Below, piece by piece: positions 11,341 to 25,410 of a DNA stretch of 64,000 nucleotides. The stretch lies in assembly GCF_014805625.2 (NCBI RefSeq), contig NW_023998422.1, positions 9,617,790-9,681,789 on the forward strand. Reading direction: 5' to 3'. The notes beneath the pieces were generated by a model. The model was not told the DNA's origin, did not search any database, and worked only from the letters and a program-made list of their open reading frames with translations. The stretch comes from Glossina fuscipes (taxonomy: Eukaryota; Arthropoda; Insecta; Diptera; Glossinidae). How positions within the stretch are numbered: the first letter of the stretch is position 1; each line of letters starts with the position of its first letter. A program made the translations under genes and the position numbers.

Positions 11341-14155
11341 GCTTAGCAGTGAGCAAACAAAATGCGTTGATAACCATAGCGATGGTAATAATTATACAAA
11401 CGCTTTATCAACACTTTGCCAAAGACTTAACAATGCTTTGCCAGTGACTTGAAAGTTTTCTAAACGCCATGCTTAGAATGTCATTGAAAGCAGAAAATTT
11501 TGTAGGCATCTAAGAGGAGAAAAATTGTAAGAATTGTTGCGAGTGAACAGCTGCTCTTTTAAAATTATATCAGATATTGATAGCAAACAGGCCTACATTT
11601 CCAATGTAGATCCTCTTGCCTGTCTAGAGGATTCCAGCATTCAACCGCCCGAGCCTCGTATTGGTGCACTTTTAAACTTCAATAAATTATACAAGTGGGT
11701 ACTATTAAAATTCCTCTTCGCTTGAAAGGGAAATTATGTCCGCCACCATGAATTTATTATTTTTCATATTATTCCCAAAAATAAACAATCGAATATTTTG
11801 GGAAAGCTTTTCGGTCTTCTCATGCATTTCGTAGACTTTTTGCGTCAATAAGACGCATAAGTGCAGAAAATGCAGTTATTCGAATCCATTAGTGAGATCC
11901 GGGTCTCGGAAGATAAATATTACTTCTGACAGATTGCTTGCGATAAATAAGGAAAATTTGATGTAGATTGCTCCACACTGCTGGCGAGAGAACTTCTCTT
12001 GCCGAAAGAAAAGAAATGAACCGTAAATGAAAAAAAGAGAAAAGCCGAGCGTATAAGAAAATTATACTCGCAATGGAGCTCATCTGGGTTATCCACAGCT
12101 TCAAGCGAATATATAGAAATCTTTAATGAGCTAATCAGCTTTGGTTTTGCATGAGAATGATAGACAGTGAGCCAGGTATTTAGTTACAAGACCTTGGTAA
12201 TCATTTTTGTAAAATTTACTTTCCCTAATGTTTCTGTGTGTTCTAGTGTCACACCGTAAATGGATCGCCTTCTTTTTTTGCTGAGTAACAAGTTACTATT
12301 TTTTTTTTAAAGATTTCTACGATCCTAAGCGCCAGCGACAGGCCCGATGGAAAACTTTTGATCTTATCTCATATAAAGCTTTATTATTTGTGATAATATT
12401 TATATGGTAGGATGAGATTCAAAAATGCTCCCCACTACCCCACTAAGATTTTCGATATGCATGTTCTATGCAAAATGACCGATTTTTTGGCGGAAACACT
12501 TAATTTTTGCAAAATTCTTTCTGAGATAACGATTTTTCAATATATTGCCTTTAAAGTAAGTGGTCGTGACAACGGTCCGACACATAACGCTTTGGAAGAT
12601 GCAATAAAAATACATAAAGACAGGCGATCGCATAGACAGATCGAAATCGACTCGAAAAATGAGTCTGAGCCAAGTTGTTCTCGGTATTCCGTAGATCTGC
12701 AAACTTATTCGCAAGAAATGCATTAACGTTCTTTTGCATGTTTGAGAAAGTAATTCGACGCAAACTATTTTTTTTTACAAAGGACCGAGATACAGCCTTG
12801 ATTGTCGGAAAGAAATGAGCAAAGAGAGGTAGATAAAGAATGGCCGCAGCCTAGTACCTTATGCCTCTCTCGAGTGGGCACTCCTTATAACTGAGACTAA
12901 GTGCGCTCTACCGCACTAAAATGTGAACTCGCGGACATTGTCTTGCCAGTTGATCACATAATGTATGTAATAAATGTCTTCGGCCCTTTTCGCCCTAACA
13001 TTGACACGCTCAAGACAAGGCACAAAGATGTCCGAGAGACTTTTTTTGGTTTACTTCTCTTATCCATCATCAAAGGCTTGACTTAATAATTTTTCAAAGA
13101 GCAGACGAGCTCATTGAAAACTTCTCATAGTAGATTGAACCACGCTGTGCTTTCCATCGTTCTGGAATTCTTCAGGACTCGGACAAAAATATATTCACTT
13201 CTATCGCCGCGTTTTTTTTTTCTTTCTTTCTTTTTTGGACGAGTTGAGTGTACCATCTTGCCAGGCCTAGTACGTTAAATAGTTTGAAAGTATGTCGTCA
13301 CTTAACATTCAATGCATTTAAAAAATGTTCATTCATAATTTTTCATGCATGGCGTATAGACTTTCACTGATCTAATCAACATAGATTTTATTTTGAGAAG
13401 AAAGTCGGACGTGTGTGTCTTTCAAAAAAAAAAAAAAACGCGACCCAGCAATATTAACAGAAATCAAGCAAAATCCATATATTTGTATATAGTTGAAGGT
13501 AATGATTTTAGAAAAATTTTTCGAAATTTTTTTAAAGACATTTCTCTGCATTCATATTGACAGTGACATGTCAGTTTTCTCTCATATATATACACATATA
13601 TAGATATGTATATTTACTCTTTCAAAGAAAAATAGTATTTTCAAAATACTCAGGCATAAGCAGATAATGCAATGATGTGCGTATTTATTCATAATACGAA
13701 CGCGTCCAAAATGTAAGTTCACAAAATATATATATATATGTACATATGCTGTATGCTGTAGTGCATATACATATATTAATTCACTAATGCATCTAGAGAC
13801 AGATACAGAGATGATCTTCTTGGTTTTCATTTTTTGGTTCAATGTTTTCTTAACATGTTTTAACAACAATACTTTGCTGTTGTTTTTAGTATTTTCATAA
13901 AACGGCAGCTAAATAAACCACTTAAGTAGGACATCATCAGCTTGACGTTGCGTTTTTATACTCAAGATAGAAGATATATTAAGTCTGCTAAATGCTTACG
14001 GCGCATAGACACCAAGTCATTGAAATTCTCATATCTCAGTTTTTTCAGCTAAGAATTCTTTCAAGAACAATATATGAATTCTTTACTCTACTCACTGGTC
14101 ATTTCTTCCATGCTATTGCTTCCTAACGACGGGTATCCTTTGTATCTATTTCAAA
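11341..14155. other. Gene-free stretch
   Basis: No coding exons were recognised. It contains poly(T) and poly(A) runs (about 12300, 13210-13235, 13423-13440) and short AT arrays near 13585 and 13725. The longest ORF (12412-12726) and its antisense partner overlap and have no recognisable protein features. Confidence 0.55.
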
Positions 14156-14788
14156 TTATTTTGCGTGTGTGAGTAGGTTCTTTTCAATAGCTTTTAATTT
14201 TAGCTTCTGTTCTAGGAGCCGGGTTAGAAGCTTTCTTTCTTCTGCATTATTGTCTGGACTAGTTTCAAATTGAAATCTAGCCCGGCTTGACGCTCGCAGG
14301 TTAATGTAGGCGTGTTTTTGCTGTGCTACGTAAAAAATCACTGATCTCCTATAAAACGCTTACGTGTCAACCGCGTTGGCACTTCCTCCCATTCTTTAGA
14401 TACCTCGCTTTATGTTCGTCCCTTTGGCTGCGGTATTCTTAGGTCATACTTTCGTAGACAAGATTTCTTGTGGTACTCTTACTAAAACGATTGATCAAGC
14501 TTCTTTAGCGTTAAAATGAGTGCTAAGCTGAAGCGAAAAATCAACTAATAACATACTACAGTTGGGGGGCAAATTTGATATGCCTCTCGGATACCTCGCA
14601 AATTGACAAATATCAGCATGTACTTTGGAGAAATAATAGAGCACATCACGCCATTGAGGGTACTTGGTGCGCCTCTTTAGTTCTTCGGCTGTGTTTTCAT
14701 GAAACAAGAGAGAATAGATCCGGTTTTTTTCTGCATTTCTGTTCACATATATAAAATGTCGCTTATATGTAGAAAAGCCATCGACCAC
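14156..14788 (-). pseudogene. Protein-like ORF pair, probably degraded
   Basis: On the minus strand a 97-codon ORF (14788-14495) is followed, after several stops, by a 61-codon ORF (14341-14156) on the same strand. The first has a natural-looking mix of aromatic, charged and hydrophobic residues (KYPQWRDVLYYFSKVHADIC, then PPNCSMLLVDFSL). The second ends in a charged helix (LLTRLLEQKLKLKAIEKNLL). This is unlike the Lys/Phe/Ile-rich noise of neighbouring ORFs. I do not recognise a family. A decayed retrocopy or transposon ORF with frameshifts is the simplest reading; a real spliced gene is less likely because no splice sites were evident. Confidence 0.35.
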
Positions 14789-15639
14789 AAACGGTGATAT
14801 CTAAAGAAATTCTTTAAAATATATTACAGTGTTTTCCAAAGTCAAGTATTTACTGAGGAGACATGCGTCCTTTGGCTGCTAGCAATAAAACCTTAGTTTT
14901 TTTTCGACTGATTGTAACAGTACCTAGGGTTAATGTTAATCCACTCGCCTACCACGATAACTCTAAACTTCTTGTTATATTAATCGATCAGTCAATGTCC
15001 GCCCCTGAACGAAGTTTGAAAATCAAACATCAACCTGTTAGTTTTTTTTTTTTTACTATAGCGCCACGGTCTCTACTCTGTCAAGCATAAAAAGTGAGAA
15101 CGCTTCGCTCCAATTATTCATATGCCTACCAATATTTTTCCTTCCAGTTAAACTGATGAAAAAAGTGCTTGTTTGTTTGTTGTTGTTTACAAACAGTCAC
15201 GAACAATAAGCTGAGGTTCAAAAATTATTAAAGCTTTTCTTATAACGCATATACTATTTTTTCGGGATATTGATCCCGCAACAATTGCTTACGCTACGCC
15301 CAGGCAAAAATGTTAATCTAAAAATTTAGTAATGAGGTTGGCCAATAAATGTTGCTCTGTGATTAATGGAATAGTATTTTACCACTTACATAGGCCCTTA
15401 CCTTTGTCGAAACGTTATATGCTTAGTTTTAACGAAAGTTTACGTTGGGTACTCGCAGAATCGGTTCAAACCTAACATAACTTCTTAATTTTTTATTGTT
15501 TTCCATTTGTTCGGTTGCTATCCGCTTGAGCCGGACGTGTCATCACTGGCGCCAATAATTTTCATCTTAATTTTTCTAAAAAAATTGGGCTAACAGTTGT
15601 TTCCAGTAAGTTGAAAAAGATCATTTGCTGCTTTTCTGT

Positions 15640-15690
15640 CTGCCAGCCTGCCTGCCTGCTTGCCTGCCTGCCTGAATGCCTGAGTCTTTG
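15640..15690. repeat. (CCTG)n degenerate tetranucleotide repeat
   Basis: About ten units of CCTG/CTTG, many written as TGCCTGCC, with substitutions at both ends. Confidence 0.85.
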
Positions 15691-18600
15691 CCCGTTTGCT
15701 TGCTTGACTAACCAATCGTTTCAAGTTGTTGATCTTCAACAATCATGTTTAGATAGAAACTGATATTTTACTTTTTCCGAAACTAAATAAATAAAACAAC
15801 AACAATAATAAAAAATAATATTTTTCTATAATGGCGCCTAACATTTCAGTTATATGCATGAGCGTGAGTCGCGTTAAGTGTGTGCATTAAAACTTGTAAA
15901 TATAGCATGAAGATGCCGCTGGAAAGTTTAATTGATTTCTGCATAAAGGCGGGTGTTTGTCTTCTTGTCTTGCTTGTTAAAGATCAATTATTATTCAAAT
16001 ATTTTTCGAAGAGAAATTCTGCGAAAATCAATTAAATTAATTGATGATTAAAACAATTTCACAAAAAAAAAAGAAACTGAAGAAAACTTGAGAGAATTTA
16101 AAAAATTTTTCATTCAGTTGCAGTGCATAACGTCTATGAGACCTTTTTTCGGATAGAAGTCAGACAACTTTCTATATCCACTTGCAATAATGTCTCTCTT
16201 TAGCTTAACACTATTTTAGGATGTATTTGTGTCAAGTCCGACCACGGGTCCTCGACAGTGCGCTCACATACCTTTAGTATCAGCTGAGAAGAAATCCCCA
16301 AGATGGAGACGGTTGTGTTTCAACAAGTCAGACGAAGGGACTGAATCTTCAAAGATTTTAGACAATCATTCGAATTTTTCATATATTGTCGTCTCTTCCG
16401 TTATTCAGTTTTTCTAGGTCCATCAACAGAATTTTGATTCATGTGCGGTGTTTAGAAAATCAAGATGATTCGACCAAACAAATGGACATTATAGTAATCC
16501 AAATAGAAAGTTAAAATAAAAAGTCCAGTAATTCCCAAAATTTAACCTCTAAACGCATTAATAAAACTTATTTAGACGCGACGTTATATGCAGTGTGGCC
16601 CCAAGCGTGTAACAAATATAATCTCACATTACTTAGAGGGCCTATGCCAAGTTGATGTACGGCATATGAGAAATTATGTATAATCCAAACACTCTCTCTC
16701 AGTCCACTCTCGGCAGGACGATGCGCACCTAACCAACACATGTAAATGCTTAGAGTTTTTGCGATTTTGGATTATCAGCACAGCATTTCTTGTAGGGACT
16801 TCACTAAGGCCTCCGTTACTCTCACGGCGATGAGAAAGGCGGACGCAATGACAATCGGGTTCCGCTCCGTGGGCTTCATTAATCGGACTATAATGCTTTC
16901 AGATATTTGGCTGTACAATAGCATATCCACCCTGACATTTGGATTATCCATAAATCCTGGATTGCCAGTAAGATTTTAAGTGTCCAAGAGGAAACATCGA
17001 CCCAGCAACACCATTCACCAAATGACACTATCACTTTTTCACTCTCCTCACTCACAAATACGTCTGCAGTAGTAGCTGATTACTTAGTAAGTAAGCCTTC
17101 AAGCAGATGACTTTCTCTACTCTCGATGCCCTCTTCATGAAAACATTCCTATTGTCGAGACCTAAATTGCAAGTAAAATATTTTTTGGCAATAACTTGCT
17201 AGCTTTTCCCAAAGATAAGATCGCCTTTCACTTATTTTTTCGAGTACTTCGTCGACTTTATCGAATTACTTTCCTGACCCCATATATTGAAAACCCTTTT
17301 AATTTTCTTGTCAATTTATTTCACAAAAAGAACGCAACTGACGCAGGAAAGATGTTTAGTCAAGTCCGGAGGATCAGCACCGTTATTCTAGGTTACAATT
17401 TTTAAATATCCTTTTCATTCTTTGCGGCGCTATATCGTATTTCCAGTTACCATTAGAGCAGGTGACGCTCCATAGAACAAAGCGTTCGATAGATTTTTAA
17501 AACAAAATAAAGCAAACAAATTCAAAGCAAAGGTGTAATAGTTACTGGGTAGGCGACATACAACCTTCTTTACCGGCATACCGAGCTCCCTTTCCTCGTG
17601 AGTAAAAACAATAGGATTTCGTTTCTTACTACTTAGGGCCTGATATTATTGTGCTATGCAGAAGTAACAAGTATCTGCCTAGGGCGACCTATAATTGAGA
17701 TTTTGTAGCTAAAAATAAATCGAAGCTTTTCTGATGCAGAAAGCTTGAAAATCTCATACTAGAAAGAGTCTGGTACACTAACAGCGATTAAAGAAATAAT
17801 TTTTTTTAATTTTTCTCAAGCAAACAATAAGAAACAGTTTGCAAGTAGCCGATAATTAACTGTTAACCCATATAGGATTACTTATACCGCTAGGTTTGCC
17901 GTCGTACATTGTTGATACCCGAATTGCCACCCAAGGCGAATAAAGTTCGCTTATTTCCTTTTTTTTTGTCAACATATATTCCACTATCTCGTATTATGGG
18001 GATATATAAATGTTTCAAATATTTTTGCATTAGCAAAGCATTGCGGTATGAATTAATTTGTTGAAGAAAACAAAAAAAAAAAAAAACGTAATACTTTTAC
18101 GCTACAGCACACATACGCACACATTCGAATGAATGTGTTCAAAGAAAAAAATGAAATTTAATATTTTGTGGTCACCTTTAGGAGGGAGTGTACATTAGTC
18201 TGGGAGAGGGAAACAAATACGTTTTTTTTTTTGTTTTTTTTTTTTTTTTATTTTTTTTTTTATAAAAGTAAAAAATGGCTGCCGCTTTTTGCTCTATTGT
18301 TTTTAGATCGGCAGTAGCAGTAAGCCAGTAATGGCAGTAGCACGATTAAGTTAAGAGACGCGTATGCTTTATTTTTTTTATATTATTTTCTTCCTTTTGC
18401 TTTTTCGTTCACAAATAATTTGTATGCAACGCGACAGGCTTACTTACAACAAAGACTGAAAAAGACAACAATTAAATGTCACTTTGAAATGCTCAAGAGT
18501 GTGAAATCAATTATTTAGCATTACACACAACAACAGTAGCAGCAGGCGTAGCAATGAACAAACATCTTCACGCATATATATATGTATACATACATACATA

Positions 18601-20325
18601 CGTGCATACATACGTGTTTTGTTTAAATACATAATTAAACGTGTACGTGCACTCGGTGGGAATTTTTCTGGTAATGATGTGCGCTGCTGATGATAATGAC
18701 ATTTTTTTAAAGCCTTAAGCAAATATTCTGTTCCGAACCTTCGTATATGTCACCAACTGACAGTTATCTCGTAGTAAAAAAAAACCTTTTATACTAAGGC
18801 AGGTGAATAGGTTTTTGAAAAAAAAAAAATACTGTTAAGCAGTCTAAAAAATATTGAACTTTTCAAAATAATAATAATTTGAATTTTTAGTTATTATTGC
18901 AATCAAATTACGTAAGTAACAGTTTTTTCCATTTCCACTAATCATTTAACATCGCGAAGGCCAAAAGGCATATTTAAAAAATTTCTTTCACTTTTAATCG
19001 AAATATTTTGAAACACTTTTAAAACCTGATTCGTAGCTTTCTCTCTGACACCATCTTTAAAACAACTGAACTCGTTGCAAAGACTCCTGCAGAAATCATA
19101 GCAGATAATACTTGCCCTGGCTTGGTCCACATTAAGTAATTTCTTGAATTTGGACGGAGTGTTATAAACGCAAGTTGTGAAGTCGTGGCATTGTGCAATG
19201 CGGCATTACTTCGGCTTCAATATATATATATACAAGTATTCTAAATGCCCAAAGCCCTCATGTTGGCATACTGGCGACAACAGTTCTTGGCATAGAATAT
19301 CCTTTGCCAGAGCAATTCTTCCAAACAAGCGTACAAGCATAATCCTTTGCGGCATGTGCACCCTCGTTAATCACATATTGTGAAGTTTTGCCTGGTTCGG
19401 AAGTGACCACTTAGCGATAACTGCTTCGAACTCATTTTGCTCTCAGCTTCAGTTTTGTGAAGATTCTTGAGCAAGATCGTAACTGCTTGTACATCACCCT
19501 CAGCAATTTAGAACAACCATTGTAAATACTAAAAGAAGTAAAATTCTATACCACTTTGCTTAGTATAGTTATTCACATAACGGCTATTCAGAGAAAAGGT
19601 CAGGAATGTGGCCCGATTGCAACTATTTTCATTAGCTCTCGCCCCTGGATAAGCCGACGTACCGAACTTCCCTACGATATCTCAAAAATTGCGTTCTCTA
19701 GGTTGAACACAAAATTACGTGGACAGAAATCAGATAGACAGACGGACAGACGAACAGACAAGCCCAAGTTCCTTTAAGTGTAAGTACACATCCGTTCAAA
19801 CTTGATACATCCTTCTACCGCTAGTGATGTAGGCTATAATTATAAGATCCAAAGCAATGGTCAGGGAGTGGTTCAATTATTTCTCTGACTACCTCAGCTA
19901 TTAGCTGAGCTGATAAAGCCCGACATTTGACATATCAACACTGCTTGGTGGGGAAAGAATTTCCAACTTTTCAGATTATATGATATTTCGATTTAAAATA
20001 CTTATCATCCAGGTTACGGCTAACGTATAAAACGCGAGCATCTTCGATCCACTGCAAGCTAACTTTGCTTTAAATAAACTCGAAAGGTAAGTAAACACTT
20101 ATGTACGATTCTGTAGGTGTTAGTTACAGAATTCATTTGTTTTTCATCATATGTCATAACATATGGCTTACATCATACAAGTGCCTGGATGGTACCGAAC
20201 AGACTGTCAAACAAAGTTGTTCTCTGCGCGAACAATGCTCTCCCTATGTCTTTTAATTACATCTCGAAATGTGATGAGGAATTCTTTACCTATACGTAGC
20301 ATTTATTTTTCGTTACTCAGGACGC

Positions 20326-20356
<31 letters not shown>

Positions 20357-20808
20357 GTGCGTGAAAGAGAAGAATTAATGCCAAAATTTTTATTGACAAG
20401 ACGCCACTCGTAGTTAAAGAACATTTTCTTTTTGTCGCGACATAACTTACCTTAAAAATCATTCGAAAAGTGTCACATCATGCGATTTGATGTGACTGAC
20501 TGCAGCATTCAAGTCAACACAGTCCAGTGAGTTAGTACGTATGGTTTAAGTGATGGTTAACGATGATAATAATGACGATCATGATGACGATGTTGATGAT
20601 GTTAATGGAGATGATGGTTTATTTTTAAAGATAATTACACCGAAAATTGCCTGCCGCTCTTTTCATGTTGTATGTATGCTTTTCGTTATGTTTGTTGTTG
20701 TTCTGATTCTCTACCAGTAGAGCGATTTTTTTTTTTTATTTTATTTTTTTTTTTTGTAGCTGACTACACATTTGTATATAATTATTTGTCTCAGAAAAGA
20801 GACAACAT

Positions 20809-20810
<2 letters not shown>

Positions 20811-20844
<34 letters not shown>

Positions 20845-20847
20845 TGT
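20811..20847. repeat. (GCT)n trinucleotide microsatellite
   Basis: A GTT/GCT mixture that becomes pure GCT. It gives poly-Ala in a short plus-strand ORF that is not otherwise protein-like. Confidence 0.88.
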
Positions 20848-23800
20848 TTCTTGTGTTAATGCTGATAATGAAATGCGTTGCTTTTCAATAAAATATTGCA
20901 ACTCACTGTGTAATTTGAGCCCCAAAACATATGTATGTAGGCATCAAACAAAAAGGTGGAAACAGTCACTCACTCTCTGATTTCAGTTCAAAAGGTATTA
21001 TCGATTGTGGAAACATGCAGAAAGGAGATCGCATATAACATCAAAAAAAAAAAAAAAGGTATCTTAAGAATTTTGATATCATCAGCATCATCATCACCAC
21101 GCTCATCACCATCGTCACCGTCAATATCATTTTTCGATATTTTATTTAAAAAGTCACCACATAGTCGCCCTGGATCTAACTAACGAGTATCGGAGAAGTC
21201 TTCTGTCTCTTCTTCTGTCTCTATGCAGTATTTCGCTCCACGGTTTTAATTATGTTACCAGTGTCACGAACTTTCAATTAGTTAAACCGCAAAACGTAAG
21301 CATTAAAAAAAAGGGTTTTCAACGTAAATGAAATTCAATTTATGCACCCTTCGGGAATTTACACATTTCTATATGGGTATGTGTATCTGTGCGAATGTGT
21401 GAAGCTGTACTTGTCTTTTCTATTGCTTGCCATCGTATTGCGCGTTATATGCCACAGTGTAAACTGAAGGTATAGGCTATGCTTAAAAATTTGCAAAAAA
21501 CACAGTATTTGACAGTATTTGAAGTCGAAGATGTAGCCGAAGGCGTGGCAAAACAAATGAAACGGTATTAAGTCTTCAATCTTTGATCTAATTATGCAAG
21601 TTAACGACAACAGCAACAACAGACTTTGTGACTTGTATAAGTTTTACGTTGAACGCCAAGCTACGAAAGTGTGGCAACGCTTCGACACCGAATTCTTTAT
21701 GAACTTTCGAATGTTCTGAAATCTGAAAATGTGAAGAATGAAACCATAACTCAGCCAAACGTGAAAATCTTGATGCGGCAAAGCGTTTGCACCGAGCGCT
21801 TAATCGGTAGTACTGTGTACCTTCACGAACGTTCTAGTAGTTCATCTAAGTATTACATATACACGATCCACATAATGACACGAATCTTGCAATCGCATCG
21901 CCATTTCTACTTAATATTATTTTTATTAGGTAGGCCGGAAATGTCTTGCGGCTTTTACTTATAAAATAAAATAATTTTCTTTTTCTATAAGGAGTAAACT
22001 TGTTGTTCTGGATAAACAAAGCTTTTCTGCAAAATATATGTATTGTATGTTCACTGTGATCTTCCATGTCTTACTTACCTGTCACTAATGCAACGACGCC
22101 TTTCGTTTTGAAAGGTTTATGCAAAATAAACAATAGCCTGCTCTACACCACTACATATACCTTTAAACCTACTTATCTGTCTAGCTAACTGAAAAATTTT
22201 AACAACAAAAGTTTACAGACCACCTAATCCAAAACGAAGAAGAAAGACAGAGAGAGGAGATATTTATATTTTCGATTACTGGATGCTTGATAGGAAAGCT
22301 GGGCAGCGTTTAAACGTTTGGGTAGGGGCAGGTTATTTTCTGTCGGTCAAGACGTTACTAGCCAACAATCAATAACCAGCCATCAATCTAAAGCGAACAT
22401 AGAAGAAGACATAGTAAATGGACTCTGCTTTCTTGAAATTTGTCTTCATTTTCTTCCTCTTCAGTTCGCCTTTATGAGCCGATCTACAATTAAAACACAA
22501 CTTCAAACTTTGTTTTCGCCAAATATAAAGCTTTGTAGCTTTCCCGTGAAACATGTTACACCCTCTTCTAAACTTTATTTATGCTGAAGTGTTGAAATCT
22601 GTTTTAAAGAATTTCGAAAACGTTTTCCTATTGATTGATTCAATGTACGCCGCAGAAGGAACCCTACGGTGCAATGACGTTTTGCTTAAAGATAAAAATG
22701 CGAAAAACTCCGTTGAACATCGGTAAACTCTGTCCTGTAGGAGAGAGCGGATCATTAGTGAGAGATGTAAGCTATCGAGTAGGAGAACAATGATGAGAAA
22801 ACTATAAGTATTTTGTTGATCACAGCTGGCAGTCGCAACTCAATTGGTCTAGCGGCACTGGCATCCACAAGTAAACTGATGTCCTTGTGTACCTGTTTCG
22901 CCAAGTCTGCAAGTTCATGCTTAATTTTCTTTAATACTATTGGCAAGCAGATAAGATAACTAGGTTAGGTTGGGCTAGGTTAGGCTAGGTTGACGAAAGG
23001 ATTTCTATCTTAGCAATACTTGTAATACATTTTAGCTCATTACCTCTAATAGGCGATAGCGTGTTTGGATTATAGCATTTTCTTGTCTCCCTGTTCCGAC
23101 AATCCTTGTTAATCAATGCTCCAGTTTTCTAACTAACAGACAGAGGGACGGATCGACACAAAATTCTATATCTTCTGAATTTTACAAATCTAACGATAAG
23201 TCTAGAACATTAGTAAGCCCTCGGCAGTGGTTATAAAAGTATTTCATGTCTATGGTACTTTGCCATGAAAAGACCCACCGTTCACTCACTATTTGCTAAG
23301 CAATTGTTGACTTAAAAATTGTAACTTTACTAAGTTTTAAATAGCAATTGTTAGTATAAGGACATCTGTGCCATTACGAGAACAAGAGCGAAACCTGATT
23401 AGAAGGAGTGAGGGCACGCACGCACCCACATAACCCATCATTAAAGGAACAAATGTAGTGTAAACAGACAAAAGAATAATGCGATTTGAATAAAATATTT
23501 CAGGTTTTTTTTTTTTTTTTGTTCTCTTTTCTATAAATGATTGTGTGACCCAACGGTTTCAATGCGATAAAGCTGTGGATTTATGCAAATGAAAGAAAAA
23601 CTTTTAATTTTTGCGGTTATAAAGATTTTCTTTAATATTTTCATATTCTCCCCCTTGCAAACAGTAAAAAAATTATGTTTACGCTAAATGCAAATGCCTT
23701 GTTTTTGGCTCTCGAACAATAAAAGACCGTATTTAACAATTAAGAGATGCTTTAAAAGTCGTTTACATCTTTCAGTTTCCAAGAGTGCAAGACTCTTATC

Positions 23801-25043
23801 ACTGAAGTCATCTACGTTAAGTCCCTTATGACATTAACCGTTTCACATAAAGCCTATGCTTCTCATAGAGATATTCAGAATTGACGCAGTCTTCGCGCAG
23901 AAGACTTCTATCAAGTATATACATCGCTGAAGCTTACAATGTTATCTTCTGTTGAATTATAAGTGCTTTAGACCATAACTCCTTTAACCAGGATCGGTGT
24001 GCTAAGAAGTTGTTTCAACCAAATAAAAGCATTCCTAATGTCATGATACAGTGAGTTTTTAGTATAAAGGAATTCGGCTCTAGATAGTAAAACTCGGTGA
24101 GGAAATGTTTGCAGTTCTCGCCTAGTCCTACCCACCATCCTGTCATCAGCAGGCGTTCTCTTTCCGATTAACACAAGTAACAATCAATATATAAGTCATT
24201 GTTTGCTCGAAGGGTATTTTAATTCTTATGAAGAAGATAACCTCAATAGAAGAGACATCCTTTGGAAGGAAGGTGAAATTCGAAAATTGCCTGAACCGCG
24301 GGAAACAAGTAACAGCCAGCGATTTTGTTTTGTTCTGAAATCAATGCATTTTTCAAAACAGATCAAACTAACTTATATTCGTAATATTTTTAGTTGATTA
24401 GTATAAGTTAAGCTTAAAAATCGCTTGATTATGTTCAGAAGATAGACTTTCGCTGATTGTGCCCCCACCGAAAAGTTCGTTGAGATCGTGAAATAACTGC
24501 GCTGCGACGAATATGAATATGTTTATAAAAACGCATTTTTATAACCTAAAAGTAGAAGAATATTAAAACATAGCACGCCAAAGAAACGCCTGATAATAAT
24601 GCACTAACCTATTATTTCTTGGGTTAAGTTAAGAGATTTTTGAATTCGTTTATCTAATTGAAGCATTTTTTATTGACAGTTAATTTCATAAATCTTTATA
24701 ATGCCATTATTAAACCAATATAGTCTTGGGCAATACAATTAGGGGGAAACACTTTTTTCCTCAACGTAACTAACTTGCAAAAAAGACGCCAAAGATCGTA
24801 CATATGATAACAAGTGCTTCGTGATGTATAATTAACTCAAATAATCACAAGTACTTAGATATTCCGGACGTAATAAACAAAAGTACTACCAGATATGTTA
24901 TTAAAGTGCTAAGTCCATTCGAATCATCCTGCTCGCTCAGTTCCCTTAATAGGGAAACATGCATGTAACTACAGGCTTAATAAATTGAAAGATAAACTAT
25001 AGTGAAGTGATCTGCATTGGCATTCGCCATCAGGCTTAGAATA

Positions 25044-25101
25044 ATTGAATGAATGAATGAATGAATGAATGAATGATTAAATGAATGAGTGAATGAATGA
25101 A
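25044..25101. repeat. (GAAT)n tetranucleotide microsatellite
   Basis: Seven clean GAAT units are followed by degenerate units (TTAAATGA, GAGTGAAT). Confidence 0.9.
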
Positions 25102-25229
25102 TTTGTTGTAAACTCCCTCAATTGAAAGCTTCAATAAATAAATGAACATTCGCAGCCTTATTGCCCGAGCAGGCCAAAGATCTCGACTAACAACTCAATT
25201 TTATCCTAAAAAAAAACAACAGAAGTAAA

Positions 25230-25410
25230 AGAACTCAACTTTCTTGCTCTATAATATGGAGTGTGCGCGGCTGATTCTTTCTACTAATCAGCATTTTACT
25301 CTAACTAAGAATATAGTTGCTTTGTAAGCTCGCTGAAGCTTTCTTTCCTCTGGGAAACGTTTTGACAAAATGAATATACAGCTCATCCTTCGGTTCATTC
25401 TTATAATAAA
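25230..25410 (+). repeat. Dispersed repeat family 1, partial copy
   Basis: It shares the 5' landmark (gctctataatatggagt at about 25248) and the 3' tail (gttttgacaaaatgaatata before gctcatccttcgg at about 25358-25398) with the copy at 10490-11340. The whole middle is deleted. Confidence 0.72.

Larger units (their letters stand above)
14789..25229. other. Long gene-free stretch with microsatellites
   Basis: No convincing host exon was found in about 10 kb. It holds a CTGC-rich patch (15640-15690), poly(A/T) runs (about 18225-18262, 20325-20347, 20725-20757, 23500-23520), a GAT-rich patch (20560-20615), the GCT and AATG arrays listed separately, a GGTTAGG/GGCTAGG patch (22963-22995), and a stray repeat tail with cagacagacggacag at about 19735-19765. 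A possible weak coding remnant lies on minus at about 16979-16760 (open for about 65 codons), but I could not place it. Confidence 0.5.

Noticed and set aside
22963..22995. GGTTAGG-like tandem resembling insect TTAGG telomere repeat
   Set aside because: Only a few units, mixed with GGGCTAGG, and internal. Flies lack TTAGG telomeres; a simple repeat is the likelier reading.
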